DNA of 64,000 nucleotides from Prostheceraeus crozeri (GCA_907163375.1 CAJQUW010015390.1:1-64000), one strand, 5' to 3'. Counted from the first letter of the stretch, positions 45,077 through 56,402 are shown. A program made the numbers and translations. The notes: generated from the letters alone by a model not told the origin.

Positions 45077-47971
45077 ATGAACAATAACAAGATCGCATTC
45101 ACAAAAGGCAAAGTGTCAGCCTTGTTAGAACTAGGGTTTTCTTTGCGAGCTACAAGCAAGCGACTAAATGTCCCTTGCACAAATGTGCATCGATGGCATA
45201 ATGATGATTTTCGACTCTGTCGTAAAGAGGGCTCTGGCCGTCCACGCAAAACATCCAAACGTAGAGACCGCCTAATTTTGAGATTTGTTAAAGTTGATCC
45301 AAGTCTCTCGTTAACTGAGATGGCTGCACTAGTCTCGTCTATTTCTAAGTCCACTATTCGTAGAAGACTTATTGAGTCGAATTTCAAGAGCTGTAAGAGG
45401 CCCTCTCAGATCGAATTATCAGATCAACATACAAAAAGACGTCTCAGATGGGCAATGAGTCATTGTCACTGGCAATTCAATGGGATCGGGTTGTCTGGTC
45501 TGGGGCCTGTTTCATAAAATATATCACTGCTTTATATCAGCATTTTTATCAGTGTGGAAAATTTTTTGCGTTTCATAAAATAAATATAAAGCAGTGATTT
45601 AAATCAGTGATTGAAAGCAGTCGAAATTAACAGCGTTTCACAAAACCAAATATTAAGCAGTGATTTAAATCAGTCCCACACTGCTTAAAATCAGTATTTT
45701 AAGCAGTCTGGAAAAGAATTGCGTTTCACAAAGAAGTATCAGTAGCGCGCGAAAATTGAAAATATGGAAATTCACTGATAGAAATGTGAAAATTTCTATC
45801 AACCTCTTGAGGTTGATAAATCTGTGAATGATCATCGAGAAAGCTATAGAAACTTAAAATATCGGAGAAATGATTGCAAATACAACTTAAAAATGGGAAA
45901 ACGGCTTTTGATTTTCAATTTTACTGTCAGTAACAAACTATTTGTCAGAATGGTAAATTTGGATACTGTTTATTGAAAAATTCTTCCTTTGAAAAGTGGC
46001 AATGCTGTGACGATAAAACGTCCGGTAACAGCAAAATTATAAAGGGTTGCTTTGAGGGCTTCGATTTCTTTCGTGTAATGAGGTACGGCATGTCATGAAA
46101 TCATTTCAATATTAAAAGACGTTGAGGTATTGACTTTTACATACATCGGTGACAGCTAGATAAAGAGATTCTCAAATATTCCACCATTTGCCTCAGATTG
46201 ACTTCTCTAATTATTATTTAAATTCTTTCAAACATAGAGTAGGTATATTAGGTAGAGTGGAAACTCCGCATTTATTAAATCCCCAATGTGTATACACTTT
46301 CGATTTTATTAAATGAACTCGAGGTGAATACAGTTGGAATTGTCTCCAAATGTGAGACATGCACATTTATGCAGTTTGAAGAAATTACCACGCAATTGAC
46401 TGATTATGACAGCATAAAGCAGATGGAAATGAGATTATTTTACAGATTGTCCGTGTCATGACAGCCTCGGAGCGGTAATGTTTGTAAAATTAGCAACTCG
46501 ATAACCCCATTGCTTTCATGCTGAACCACAAGAGAATCTTTTTAAGCGCGATCTTATCTCAAGCAGCTGGTAGAGCAAAATAACAGAATCAAAGACAATG
46601 ATTTCATTTACCCTTGAAAGTTGTAATTGAGTGCACATCACTATTCAGATTCAAGAAATGAAACATGCTTTTGATTTGATTTGATTTTATCACGATTTAT
46701 TTAAAAGGAATAGTAGCATTATGACAAAAGGCTTCAAGGCCACTCTACATATGATAAAAAGAAATGAAATTTACATATAAAAATCAGTCTGTCATTGAAA
46801 GTTCTTGGTCGAGTTTTTAAACATGGGAATGGAGTTACAAGATAGCACAGTGCTGGGCTATGTGTATTATGAATTTGCATTCATTCACATGTAAATTATT
46901 AATGTAAATTAAATTAACAAATAATTTACATCAATTCACACATGAATTTACTCAATCATAAATTCATGCCGATGAAAATTGAATCAAAAATATGAAATTT
47001 CAGCCACGACAGCACAATAAAATCTCAACTTTTTATGAAGACTTCCATTATAATGCCGTTCATTACATTTTCTTGATCATCAGCACAATTTCCGCTTAGT
47101 TGCGGTGCTTGTTAGCGAATATTCATTCCTTTTGATATCCAACTTGTTTCATACTACTTACAACGGGGAGTCGTGTCGGTAGTAATTAAATTGGCAAATA
47201 TTGAGGTTTTTCAAAACTGCTCAAATAATGTTTTGGAATAATGTTATGAAACGCTATATGTATCACTGATTAATTTAGACTGCTTAATCTTCAGTCGGAA
47301 AATTAATTTTTATGAAACGCAATTTAAAGCAGTGCTTTATATTTCACTGCTGAAAATGTCACTGATACATATCAGACTGCTTAATTTTATGAAACAGGCC
47401 CTGATGAGGCATCAGTCCGTCTGAGGGATAGTTATGGTCGATTGAGATTATGGATAAAATCTGATCAGGAAATTCCGAGACATTTACATCGTCCCCGGGT
47501 ACAAGGTGGTGCGACTCTACTGATTTGGGCTGGCATTTGGACCAATGGCCGCTCTGAACTTCACATACAGCAAGGAACCATGAATTCTGAACGCTATGTG
47601 AATGTTTTACGAATGAACATTGGCCAAATGACAGATCAACTTGGTGATCCATCGACTTGGTTATTTATGGATGATAATGCTACGTGTCACAGGAGTAGTA
47701 GAGTCAACTTATGCAAGTCTCATTAGGGCTTAGGACATTATCTTGGCCAGCTCGTTCTCCTGATCTGAATCCCATAGAAAATGTATGGAGTATTCTAAAA
47801 CGCAACGTTCGTCGTTCACTGCTACCTACAGATGGCGTATCACAACTTACGTCACTGTTAAAAAGAGAGTGGAGAAAGTTAGATCAGTCAAAAATCAACG
47901 ATATCATCGAATCAATGCCTAGACGAATTGGTGATGTCATTGACAATAAGGGTAGGGCCACAAAATATTAG
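45077..47971 (+). pseudogene. Tc1-type transposase split by insertion
   Basis: ATG 45077 starts MNNNKIAFTKGKVSALLELG; helix-turn-helix segments follow (LRATSKRLNVPCTNVHRW, EGSGRPRKTSKRRDR, SKSTIRRRLIESNFKS). The frame runs to VVWS, where the GGGCCTG element begins inside the codon of the first catalytic Asp. It resumes at 47403 as DEASVRLRDSYGRL, WAGIWTNGRSELHI, WLFMDDNATCHRS (second Asp), and after a one-base frame change near 47705, LSWPARSPDLNPIENVWSIL (Glu of DD34E). It ends GDVIDNKGRATKY. Total coding is about 340 residues, family length. Apart from the insertion only one frame change is evident, so this was a recent copy. Confidence 0.9.
45503..47401. mobile_element. 1.9-kb non-coding element with GGGCCTGTTTCATAAAA ends
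   Basis: Both ends begin GGGCCTGTTTCATAAAA, and TG (45501-45502, 47402-47403) is a 2-bp duplication, because the uninterrupted Tc1 reading is GGTCTGATGAGG. Both subterminal regions hold repeated GCGTTTCAYAAA and AAGCAGTGATTTAAATCAGT-like motifs (45565-45740 and 47270-47395). The 1.5-kb middle is AT-rich with no frame I recognise. I do not assign a superfamily. Confidence 0.8.
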
Positions 47972-48130
47972 CTTCTTAAGAGCCGTTACTGTATCATAGC
48001 TTATCAGATTATATAAGGACATTTAAATATATTAGGGACATGAAATAACATGAAAAATGCTTTCTGTATCATACTTATGTTTTATTTAGTCAAATTTTAG
48101 GATGATCCACTTTTTATGAAACGGACTGTA

Positions 48131-48740
48131 ATTGTACTAACTCAGTGACGGAACATTTCATCAGTGTGAACCTCAAGGAGAATCATAAGATATCATTGTA
48201 TTATGTACATGCAGCTGTCGCATCGCAAGATACTTCAATATTCTGTCATTCGTTATGTTGCCTTACCATACGCACCCTGCGTCAATAATTCTGTTTACTT
48301 CTAATTGCAAATTCATATATTACTCCATCGGCCACCTTCAGTTCCATGTTATGGATTCGTTATGCTGAAAAATGCTTTAATGGCAGTTACTTTACTCTCA
48401 TCTAATCGAATTTTCAAATCATATACGAGTCTTCAGGAAAGACTATTTAATATTACACTCGTATTTTTGTAGTATAACAAGTAATTTATCGTTTAACCTT
48501 CATTATGATGAATAATCAATACAAAAACTTTTGCAGACGAAAGTAAAAACAAAATAGCCTGTAGAAAACGTTTTACTTAATAACAGATTCTATCATACCT
48601 ACCGAACATAACATAGGGTAAATACGTCTGGTACATGTATGAGTAAGAAGTCTCTGATCATATATGTTTGCTATTAAACTCAACAATGATGTCAAATAAA
48701 GATTGGAATAACTTGGATGAGAAATGAAACTGAATTTTCG
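48131..48740. other. AT-rich spacer, nothing recognised
   Basis: There is no coding frame, repeat or terminal signature between the end of the Tc1-like element and the decayed gene at 48747. Confidence 0.3.
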
Positions 48741-48746
48741 CTTTGA

Positions 48747-50477
48747 TCAAAACATTTTAAAAACAGAATGAACAGATTCTGACGCTTGCTCAGAAAACAA
48801 AGATAATGAGCCGTATTTGCGGCAAAATTGTGGTACGTGAGTAATCAAAATGTGAACTTTCGGGGTTACATTGATATCAAGACTCCGGTATGAGTCAGAA
48901 AACTTTGCAATATCATCGTCATATGTGTCAGCAAGCACAGTGCCGAAGCAGGACTACACGACAGCATTCAATGCGCGGAACACATCAACATAACAAAGAA
49001 CATACTCGCACAATGGGCAAAGTTGTGCCAATATATAAACATTTTTCAACAGTTTATTACAGTCCCCACCTATAAACTCACCACCATGATGCCTGCATTG
49101 TACTACTCCAACTCTTTTGGGCCATTCTTCAGACATAGGCCAGATTTTCTGCATCTCGCGAAAGATGTGATTAAAAGGTCCCATCAGTGAATGCAATTCA
49201 GGTGGAGGTATCAAGTTAATGATATATTCACTGCAGAAACTTTTAATAAGAGGCGAATTTACGCAATGTTTGAAATTTTTCGCGTCAGGTAATTTTGATT
49301 CATTTTTCTTCTAGTTTTCATAATTTAACTTTATATTGCTAAGTATTCTCAGCTTTGAAGACTCCCATACACCATTTGTTGTTTCACAATAACAACGCGG
49401 ATGTGTGGCTTTATGGGATTGAATGCCGCGAAGAATATTAGCTACTTTGAGGTCCGTAGCCAATACAAAGTCAACTCCGTGTGGAAGTAGAGAAATTTCA
49501 TTTAAACAACTTTCGATGTTGAATAAAGATTCTTGCATGTTAGGAACAATACAAAGAATGGGTATGCCTTTAACGCCAGTGTCAGCGGCTTTCCAGGATT
49601 GAGCAGCAGAAGGCAACTTTGAAACGAGATTAAGACAAATCTTAAAAAACCTTGGCCGCCATCGATGCCGATTTTGATGAGGGCATCTTCGACACTGTAA
49701 TTTCGCTCTTTCATGATGTTATCAACGAAAGACTGGAAATCATTCACAACGATGGATGATCGACTTACTGGGGTATTTTTCGATGGATCTGACGTGGACT
49801 TTTCTTACAATGTAATGCTCGCTCCTGAAAGAAAGGCTGCAATCGACTGGAAATGTCCGATAAATTGTTTCTTAATTGTGGCTCAAAACATTTTCGTCCA
49901 ATATTAGATCTCACAAACTTGGCCACAGATTTTACTTGATTCAAAGACGAATTCGTTTCCATCTGCAGATTACTGAAATCTTCAGCAGTCAATTGTTGAT
50001 GGTGCGGTTTTTGATCACAGTTGATTGTAACTTGCAGTGGGCTACCTCTTGAGGACTTCAGAGAAACAGATTTTGATGCCCCAGGTGGTGACTGAGACAG
50101 TCGCTGTCGTACAATGGTTGAACAAATCTTGTCCTGTTGTGAACTGCCCAGAATCTTAATGGTGCGGTATTCTGAATCGGCGATGTGTTCCGATATTTAC
50201 GATGATAAATACCTCTTTTGTATTCATATCAAATCGTTTTGTCCTTCTGACATAAACCACATGGTAGCCGTTCATCTTCTGCATCAAAGTTCTATAGAAC
50301 ATACGATCTTATTATGGTCTGCAGATTTTCTGTCGCTTTTCGGCCACAAACTATGCAGACTGTCTTTCTGCATTCTTCATGAATTTTTCGTTGTTGACGG
50401 TGCGACATTTCGATGCAACAGTGAATCTTTGGAAATGCGCTTAATTGTTCGCATTTAATTAACAGTGACAAGGACAT
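48747..50477 (-). pseudogene. Decayed gene of an unnamed transposon-like family
   Basis: Read on minus, the amino part has a Cys-pair module (ECRKTVCIVCGRKATENL, then RLPCGLCQKD). A long middle follows (KSVAKFVRSNIGRKCFEPQL, FQSFVDNIMKERNYSVEDAL, KIGIDGGQGFLRF, SLLPHGVDFVLATDLKVANI). Then come IPPPELHSLMGPFNHIFREM, HHGGEFIGGDCNKLLKNVYI and finally VTPKVHILITHVPQFCRKYG with LFSEQASESVHSVFKMF. I recall this order from multi-copy uncharacterised genes in invertebrate genomes, and the scattered acidic residues (GIDGG, ATDLK, SEQASES) suggest an RNase H-like recombinase, but I cannot name the family. Several frame changes and stops interrupt it. No terminal repeats were found around it. Confidence 0.45.
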
Positions 50478-50920
50478 GATTTGACGTATTTAACGAATGT
50501 TTACCAATTGCGGTTGAATTGAATTCACAACAAAGAATCTACGCTATAATTGATCAGCTTGAAAATGAAGTGAAATTGTTACATAGAAATCTGCACACCT
50601 AGGACCGTATGCAGGAAAGTCGGTTTACTAACCATCAGTTAAGTCCTTAACCGTTGGTTTGTAAACCGAGAGTTATTTTTTGGTATTTATATCAACGCAT
50701 TTAACTTTCAGTTTGCTAGCCAGAGTTATGTCGCATTCATCACAACTTACTTTGCAGTTAAGTTGGAATTCCTTCAAGAAGTAGGTCAAAGTTGCGTTTG
50801 TCATAGATCGATGCCAGTTCGTGTGCGAATTATATTCACATGCGAGCTAATCCATTGTTACTAGCTATAAATAGCGTTACCCATGGTCTGACAAAGCTGT
50901 ATGATAGCAAACATTTACAA

Positions 50921-51724
50921 TGACGAAACGTAGAACAGACAATTTCACCAGAACGCTTCATTTGAACAGAACGCGCTGCTTACTTGTGTCCGGAATCAGC
51001 TTAATATAATCGAATGCAAGCAAACTGACGGGACCAGCTCCAAGGACAAGAATAAGGCTTGGACTCGCGTATGGAAAGAATTTAACGAAATGAAACATGT
51101 TTCTCCGCGAGATGAAACCCAGCTGCGGAATCTCTGGGATCGGCTGAAGAAGGCGGCTAAGAAAGAAGCTGGAGAATATGCACGTGAGCGCAGGAAAACT
51201 GGAGGTGGAGAGTTCATCACAAGAATATATGATATCTCTTTGAAAGTTAGAGATATGATCCCAGACCAGATCAATCCTCCGGTAACACTTCAGAACAAGT
51301 GCGATTCGGATGCGCCTTCTTTGAAACCAGTCTCATCACAGCCACTTATATCTACATGCAATCAGCCTTCAGAACATCCTCAGACATCAACTGTCAACTG
51401 ATCAACCTCAGACTGTCTGATCATGAAGAAGGAATCTTGGAGGACAGGTGCGGAATTTCAAGAGATATTCAGCAAAGACAACCAGCGTTGAAGCGACCAG
51501 CTATGAATCAAAGCGAATACTTTACCACCATAATAAATATCATGAAACAAGAGAGTGAGGAGAAAATGTCAATGCGAAGAGAAGAGCACCGAGTAAAAAT
51601 GGAAACGCTGAACATCGCGAAGGAAATCAATATAAGGAAATTAAAGAAATTGAAAGAAGATGATATCACTCTGACTAATATTTCCTATTGTAAGATAAAT
51701 TCATTAGTTAATGATATTGAATGA
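50921..51724 (+). pseudogene. Harbinger 2 Myb/SANT-like protein, frameshifted
   Basis: The conserved part reads KAWTRVWKEFNEMKHVSPRD and ETQLRNLWDRLKKAAKKEAG, then RRKTGGGEF, the Myb_DNA-bind_5 pattern of Harbinger helpers. Its start is near ATG 50921 but the frame changes near 50990. A second change near 51395 moves the reading to the frame that ends in a charged coiled coil (MSMRREEHRVKMETLNIAKE to 51724). The length is about right for the family (~260 residues). Confidence 0.7.
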
Positions 51725-52002
51725 AGAAATGTTTTGGAAAACTACTTGTTCTTATTCCATAGATATATATTCATATAGTATTTTTTAATCATGAATCACA
51801 AAATTAATGTATCGTCAAAATTTAGCAATGAAGCTCAGGGCCTACTGAAGAATCTTTGAACAAAGGTATCCCGCATACACACATTTGTAGGACTTCCATT
51901 TACCTCGTGAACCTCTAACATTTAAATAAATAATAAATAAATAATCTCTTTGTTGCTTCACAGTAAGTATTCGGTGAACGCATGACATATTTTCAATTGA
52001 CA

Positions 52003-52605
52003 TGAGATGAAATGAATGAGATTATTTCATCTTCATCTGGCATACTAGCATCATGATCATCGAAACGAGAGATGTCGTTTTCCATACGAGCGAAGTTGTG
52101 AAGCACTGCCGTTGCCACAACGATATAAGGAACAGTGGATAGCTTCAGGCGAATTGGTGTTGCCAAAATTGGGAAACGTCTTTTCCAAATACCGAAGGCA
52201 CATTCAATCTTAACCCGCGTTTTCTTGTAAGCAATGTTGTAACGACGCTCTCAGTTTGTCACCGGATTGAGTACAGATGTCAACAAGTAGTGCTTGTTAG
52301 GGTAGCCACTGTCACCAAGGAGATAGCCATCCACTTCCTCCGATTCCAGCTTGTCGTGGATCACGGATTCCTCAATAATGCGGCTATCGTGAGCAGACCC
52401 ATGCCATCTGGCTACGATGTCGGTAAAAATCATTGAAGCATCACAAACAGCTTGAACATTTATTGAAAAATATCCTTTTCTGTTGCGATAAATTTCTGCA
52501 TTCTGTCCACAAGGGGATATTATGGGAATGTGCGTTCCATCTATTGCCCCGATAACTGCGGGGAACCCACCGATCACACAAACAAACTGACATCCGACGA
52601 GTAAA
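52003..52605 (-). pseudogene. Harbinger 2 nuclease, amino-truncated
   Basis: On minus it reads FPAVIGAIDGTHIPIISPCG (first Asp), KGYFSINVQAVCDASMIFTD, WHGSAHDSRI, YLLGDSGYPNKHYLLTSVLN (second Asp), and past an in-frame stop near 52250, RVKIECAFGIWKRRFPIL (Glu), VATAVLHNFARMEND. All three acidic positions of DDE_Tnp_4 are seen. About 130 amino-terminal residues are missing where the LINE begins. It is convergent with the Myb-like gene. Confidence 0.8.
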
Positions 52606-52611
52606 GACGTA

Positions 52612-53010
52612 TTCTGACCAACGCGGCAAAGGAGGAAGAGCAAGAGAGCACGTAAGCGCACCATAACCAACGCGAGGAGGCCCTTACGGGTGCGGTCAGC
52701 GTAAGCGGCAAAGGAGTTAGTGATCAAGAGCTACTGACGTTCTGGCCAGCGCGGCAAAGAAGAAAGTGCAGAAAGGTGTAAACGAATCTAGCTGAAGCCC
52801 TTACAAGTGCTGCAGGGTGAATGACAAGCGAGCGACAGGCGAAGCAAGGGAAAGAGACCGAACAAACCGAGCGCGGCAAGGGATGTAGAGCGGACGCGGC
52901 AAAGGAGGCGAGCAACTACGAAGGAGGATCTTGCAATCGATTAACGACAGAAAACGCGGCAAAGGAGAAGGAGCACAGCGACCACACAAGAGCGGACGCG
53001 GCAAAGCATC
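52612..53010 (+). repeat. LINE 5' monomer-like repeats
   Basis: TTCTGACCAACGCGGCAAAG (52613) and TTCTGGCCAGCGCGGCAAAG (52740) start two units about 127 bp apart. GCGGCAAAG or GCGGCAAGG recurs at about 52870, 52955 and 52998. The region is GC-rich. Tandem 5' monomers act as the promoter in several LINE families; that role is an inference here. Confidence 0.6.
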
Positions 53011-53028
53011 AAGGTGCACACGACCAGT

Positions 53029-53735
53029 ATGACCAAGAAGAACAGCAACACCGACTCCAATGAAGACATGATGAGGAGCATGAAGGAGTTCATGGAAAAC
53101 GTCACTAAAATGATCAAGGATGGATTCGAGAAACAGTTAGAAGTCTTACAACATGAAATATTTGAAATGAAGGGCGAGCTCGACCGGGAGAAAGAGGCAA
53201 GGAGAAGACTGGAGGAAGACAACAAGACAACCATAAGTTAAACGACCACATAAAGTATCTGATCGGCGAAGTGAGCCACCTGAATGGACGCATCGACGAG
53301 ATGGAGCAAGCGGAGAGGAGTGGAGGCATCGTTTTGAGCAACTGCGAGCAACCGACCGGGGACATTGAAAAGCAACTGCAGCGCACGGTCAACACTGCGC
53401 TGATGGGAGAAATGTTACAAGACAGTGACATCGAGAGAGTGAGAGTGATCCCTGAAAGAAACAGAAACGGAAAAATAACTTTCATCGGTACCCTCAGGAC
53501 AGAAGCCCTGAAGAAGACCGTTTTATCTCACAAAAAATTGTTCGCGAAAAGAAACCTGTTCGTGAAAGAAAACCTTACGGAGAGTCGATACCGACTGTTC
53601 AGAGACACTAAGGAATTCGCCACAAAAAACAACTACAAATTCGTATGGACAAATGACGGTAATGTGTTCTTGAGGAAAGATGAAAACTCACGGCACATAC
53701 GTGTCAAAGATCGTACAACATTAAGATCTTTGTGA
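53029..53735 (+). pseudogene. LINE ORF1 protein
   Basis: ATG 53029 starts MTKKNSNTDSNEDMMRSMKE. The first ~70 residues and those just after are a heptad-rich coiled coil (EKQLEVLQHEIFEMKGELDR). After a one-base change near 53228 the frame continues NDHIKYLIGEVSHLNGRIDE and into an RRM-like and carboxyl-terminal part (VRVIPERNRNGKITFIGTLR, RNLFVKENLTESRYRLFRDT, NYKFVWTNDGNVFLRKDENS). This coiled coil-RRM-CTD order is that of L1-like ORF1 nucleic-acid chaperones. Total length is about 235 residues. Confidence 0.7.
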
Positions 53736-53829
53736 TGCTTACTAAAAATGTCTAAATTACTTGTGTAAGAACTAATAATACTCGTAGTATTTTTTTCGAA
53801 CAATAATTAGCAACAAAAGCAACACCAAT

Positions 53830-55140
53830 ATGCAAAAGCTTGCCAGCAATTACTCAAATAATTTAGAATATGCAGATCTAGAGATAGATGAATTCAGTGG
53901 TCTTCTTAAAAAACATGAATTGTTACCTGTAAAAATTATCCATATGAACATTCGATCCCTAAATCGAAATTATCGAGAACTTGTGATCTTACTATCAGAC
54001 ATAGAGACAAAAATAGATATAATAGTATTGTCTGAAATTTGGCATTGCAACATTGAAATGTTCAATAACATACTACCAGGATATAAATTCCATTACCTTT
54101 TTCCTCTACTAATAGGAGCGGTGGAGTCGCCGTTTATGTGAACACATCAACTATGGAAGTAACTAGCATAGAATTTAACAAATTAACGAATTGTGATGAC
54201 TTATGGTTGTATTACAATTCCCAAACTTCAGATAAGAATTGCATGATCTGCGTATATAGGAGCCCATCACTAGATATAGGACCATTCAATGAGAGTGTAT
54301 CAGACGCTTTAAAAAGCATTAAGAAAACAGGAAAAATAATATTAACTGGTGACTTCAACCTAAACTACAATAAGCTAACAGACACTTCCATTAGTAAATT
54401 CTACGATCAAATGATTGACTTCAATTTCTCTCCTTTGATTTCTACACCTACTCGCATCGCAAAAGACAGTGAAACCATTATAGACCAAATACTTATACAT
54501 AATAAGGTTTTGTATGACCCGAAAAATCATATATTAACCGGTAATATCTGCTCTGATTTGACTGATCATTATGGACAATATCTAATTGTTCAGCATATTG
54601 ATGCCAACCAAAAGAAATACACAATCAAGGAAAGACCATTTATGCGTTATTATACAAAAGAAAATATAGAAATATTAAAAACCAAAACTACTGACATAGA
54701 TTTAGACAGCACTGCATTGACTACACCGTCAGAAAAATTCCTCTATTTACGAGATAATTTACTAGAGCTGCATGACGCTGTATTTCCATTAAAACGCATT
54801 TCCAGGAAAATGTTTAAAGAAAAGGAATGGTTCTCTGAGAATTTAAAAAACTGTCACAATAAGAAAATTAGGCTATATTACAAGTGGAAGAAATCAAAAC
54901 TTGAGGTGGATGAAATAAGTTATAAAAATTATATGAAGTATTTTAAGAAGATAGCTAGGGCTGAAGAAAGACAATATTATAGCAACAAATTTCTAACAAT
55001 AAAAAAAGACACAAAGGAATTATGGAAACATATTAACAGCATAAGAGGAAAAATCAAGACTAATAATTACATAGCAGAAATTCATACGGAGGAACATGCT
55101 AAGTATGATCCCGTTCACATTGCAAACGTTAGTAGTATAT
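53830..55140 (+). pseudogene. LINE ORF2, AP-like endonuclease part
   Basis: It starts MQKLASNYSNNLEYADLEID; the endonuclease motifs follow: IIHMNIRSLNRNYRELVILL, IIVLSEIW, GGVAVYVN after a one-base frame change near 54110, CVYRSPS, ILTGDFNLN, LISTPTRI and SDLTDHYGQYL. The domain nicks target DNA for reverse transcription. A linker rich in Lys and Tyr follows (WFSENLKNCHNKKIRLYYKW). The frame is cut at the Polinton border before any reverse transcriptase motif. Confidence 0.85.
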
Positions 55141-55525
55141 AGTGTGACATCCGGCGCAAGCGAAGCGAAGCAAAGCGAAGTTTGCGGGTTTTTTCAAAAT
55201 TTTCAAAAAATCAAAATTTCAAAAATTTAGGTAGATTTCAAATTTCACGTGGCCGAAGGGCGAAAATTTAGGTAGTGACAAATTTTCAAAAAAATCAAAA
55301 TTTCAAAAATTTAGGCGGTCTCAAAATATCACGTAATCGAAAATTTAGGCGGTCTCAAAATATCAAGTGGACGAAAATTTAGGCGGTCTTAAAATATCAC
55401 GTAATCTAAAAAATATCACGTGGTCGAAAAATATCACGTAGCCGAAGGTCGAAAATGTAGGTAGATGAAAATTTAGGTAGCCCAAAAAATATCACGTTGT
55501 CCTAATATACCAGAAGATTGTATTC
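55141..55525 (+). repeat. Polinton-like terminus and subterminal short repeats
   Basis: After a GC-rich tip with GCGAAGCGAAGCAAAGCGAAG-like pentamer repeats, the next 300 bp alternate AAAATTTAGGYRGT and AAATATCACGTRRYCG motifs at least six times each. No coding frame is present. Terminal inverted repeats of Polintons span hundreds of bases, so this block should recur inverted at the far end. Confidence 0.65.
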
Positions 55526-55542
55526 AAAATATTTCTTTAAAA

Positions 55543-56220
55543 ATGGAAACCTCAACAGGGGAAGCCTCAGAAATGGAAGGAATAAAAGTGGAAGAAAGCG
55601 CAAGAATATATCCTTCGTTATCATATGAACGTAGTTCTACTTTAATGGACATTGAAAAGATTAACATTGAAAAAATGAACAAAGAAAAACACAAAGATAG
55701 AGTTAGGTATATGAAAGATAAGGAATCTCAATTATTATTAAGATTAGAGCATTATAAAAAATTAAGAAAGAGATGGACTAAAGTTAAGAATGTAACACAA
55801 GGAATTGGTATATTCTTAACAATAAGTTTAGGTGCTTTAACAATTGTTATATCTTCAGGTGTTTTAGTAATTCCAGTAGTTGCTACAGCTTTAACAGGTA
55901 CGGGTGTTTTTGCAACTTCACTTGTTACAATGTTAGATAAATCTTTAATAACTAAGAAACGAAAATCATTAAAAACTAAGCATTTACATATTAAAGAAGT
56001 CTATGACAAATTGCATTACTACTTTCAAAGAGTATGTGATGATAATGTTATTACGTTAGATGAGATTGAAAAATTTGATCAAATAGCTAATGAAGTAAAT
56101 CAAATATCATTTCATTTAAAGACCGAAAAAGTTGATGATAAGAATAAACAGGATGGTAAAACTTTTAGTGATGGTAAAATTTCTAATGAAGAAAATGATA
56201 AAATTTTTCAGAAGAGCTAA
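55543..56220 (+). CDS. Polinton-like element: membrane protein of unknown role
   Basis: The frame is 225 codons from METSTGEASEMEGIKVEESA. The first ~85 residues are charged and coiled-coil-like. Residues ~88-125 form a long hydrophobic stretch (IGIFLTISLGALTIVISSGV, LVIPVVATALTGTGVF) that could be two short membrane helices joined by a turn, followed by a basic RKSLKTKHLHIKEVYDK and a polar tail. It is the first gene after the terminal repeats. Glycine-rich hydrophobic proteins of this kind occur in adintovirus- and Polinton-type elements, but I do not recognise the family. The frame looks whole. Confidence 0.6.
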   Translation: METSTGEASEMEGIKVEESARIYPSLSYERSSTLMDIEKINIEKMNKEKHKDRVRYMKDKESQLLLRLEHYKKLRKRWTKVKNVTQGIGIFLTISLGALTIVISSGVLVIPVVATALTGTGVFATSLVTMLDKSLITKKRKSLKTKHLHIKEVYDKLHYYFQRVCDDNVITLDEIEKFDQIANEVNQISFHLKTEKVDDKNKQDGKTFSDGKISNEENDKIFQKS

Positions 56221-56402
56221 AAACTTTAAGCGAAAATTTAAGCAAAACTTTATTAAACAAAACTTTATTAACAAAACTTAAAACGAGAAAACTTTAAACG
56301 AAAAGATGTCAGACAACAAAGCAATAAAAAAATAATTTGTTCAGTAAAATGTTTTTGTTGTATTCCAATGTTACCAAAAAATTCAAATATTATATTTTAA
56401 AA

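Larger units (their letters stand above)
44574..48128 (+). mobile_element. Tc1-like transposon interrupted by a 1.9-kb element
   Basis: TA at 44572-44573 and 48129-48130 flank ends that read CAGATTGTTTCATAAAAAAT and, inward from the right, CAGTCCGTTTCATAAAAAGT, both continuing GGATCA. Removing the insertion at 45503-47401 and its 2-bp duplication leaves 1654 bp, the typical Tc1 size. The transposase lies on plus. Confidence 0.9.
50601..52605. mobile_element. Second PIF/Harbinger transposon, right part missing
   Basis: The probable left tip at 50601 (AGGACCGTATGCAGGAAAGT) is followed by a 48-bp hairpin (50621-50643 pairing with 50645-50668). A Myb/SANT-like gene on plus and a nuclease on minus converge inside. 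The nuclease amino end and right tip are absent because a LINE begins at about 52606. This copy differs in layout from the Harbinger at 35 kb, where both genes point the same way. Confidence 0.65.
52606..55140 (+). mobile_element. Non-LTR retrotransposon (LINE), cut by the Polinton-like element
   Basis: A 5' region with repeated GCGGCAAAG units leads into ORF1 and ORF2. ORF2 is cut after its endonuclease part exactly where the Polinton terminus starts. The reverse transcriptase and 3' tail must lie beyond the window if the LINE was whole when hit. The left border abuts the Harbinger 2 nuclease, which it appears to interrupt. The endonuclease resembles jockey/CR1-group LINEs. Confidence 0.8.

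Noticed and set aside
52801-53485. Minus-strand frames opposite the LINE 5' region and ORF1
   Set aside because: Shadows of the purine-rich, coiled-coil-coding plus strand.
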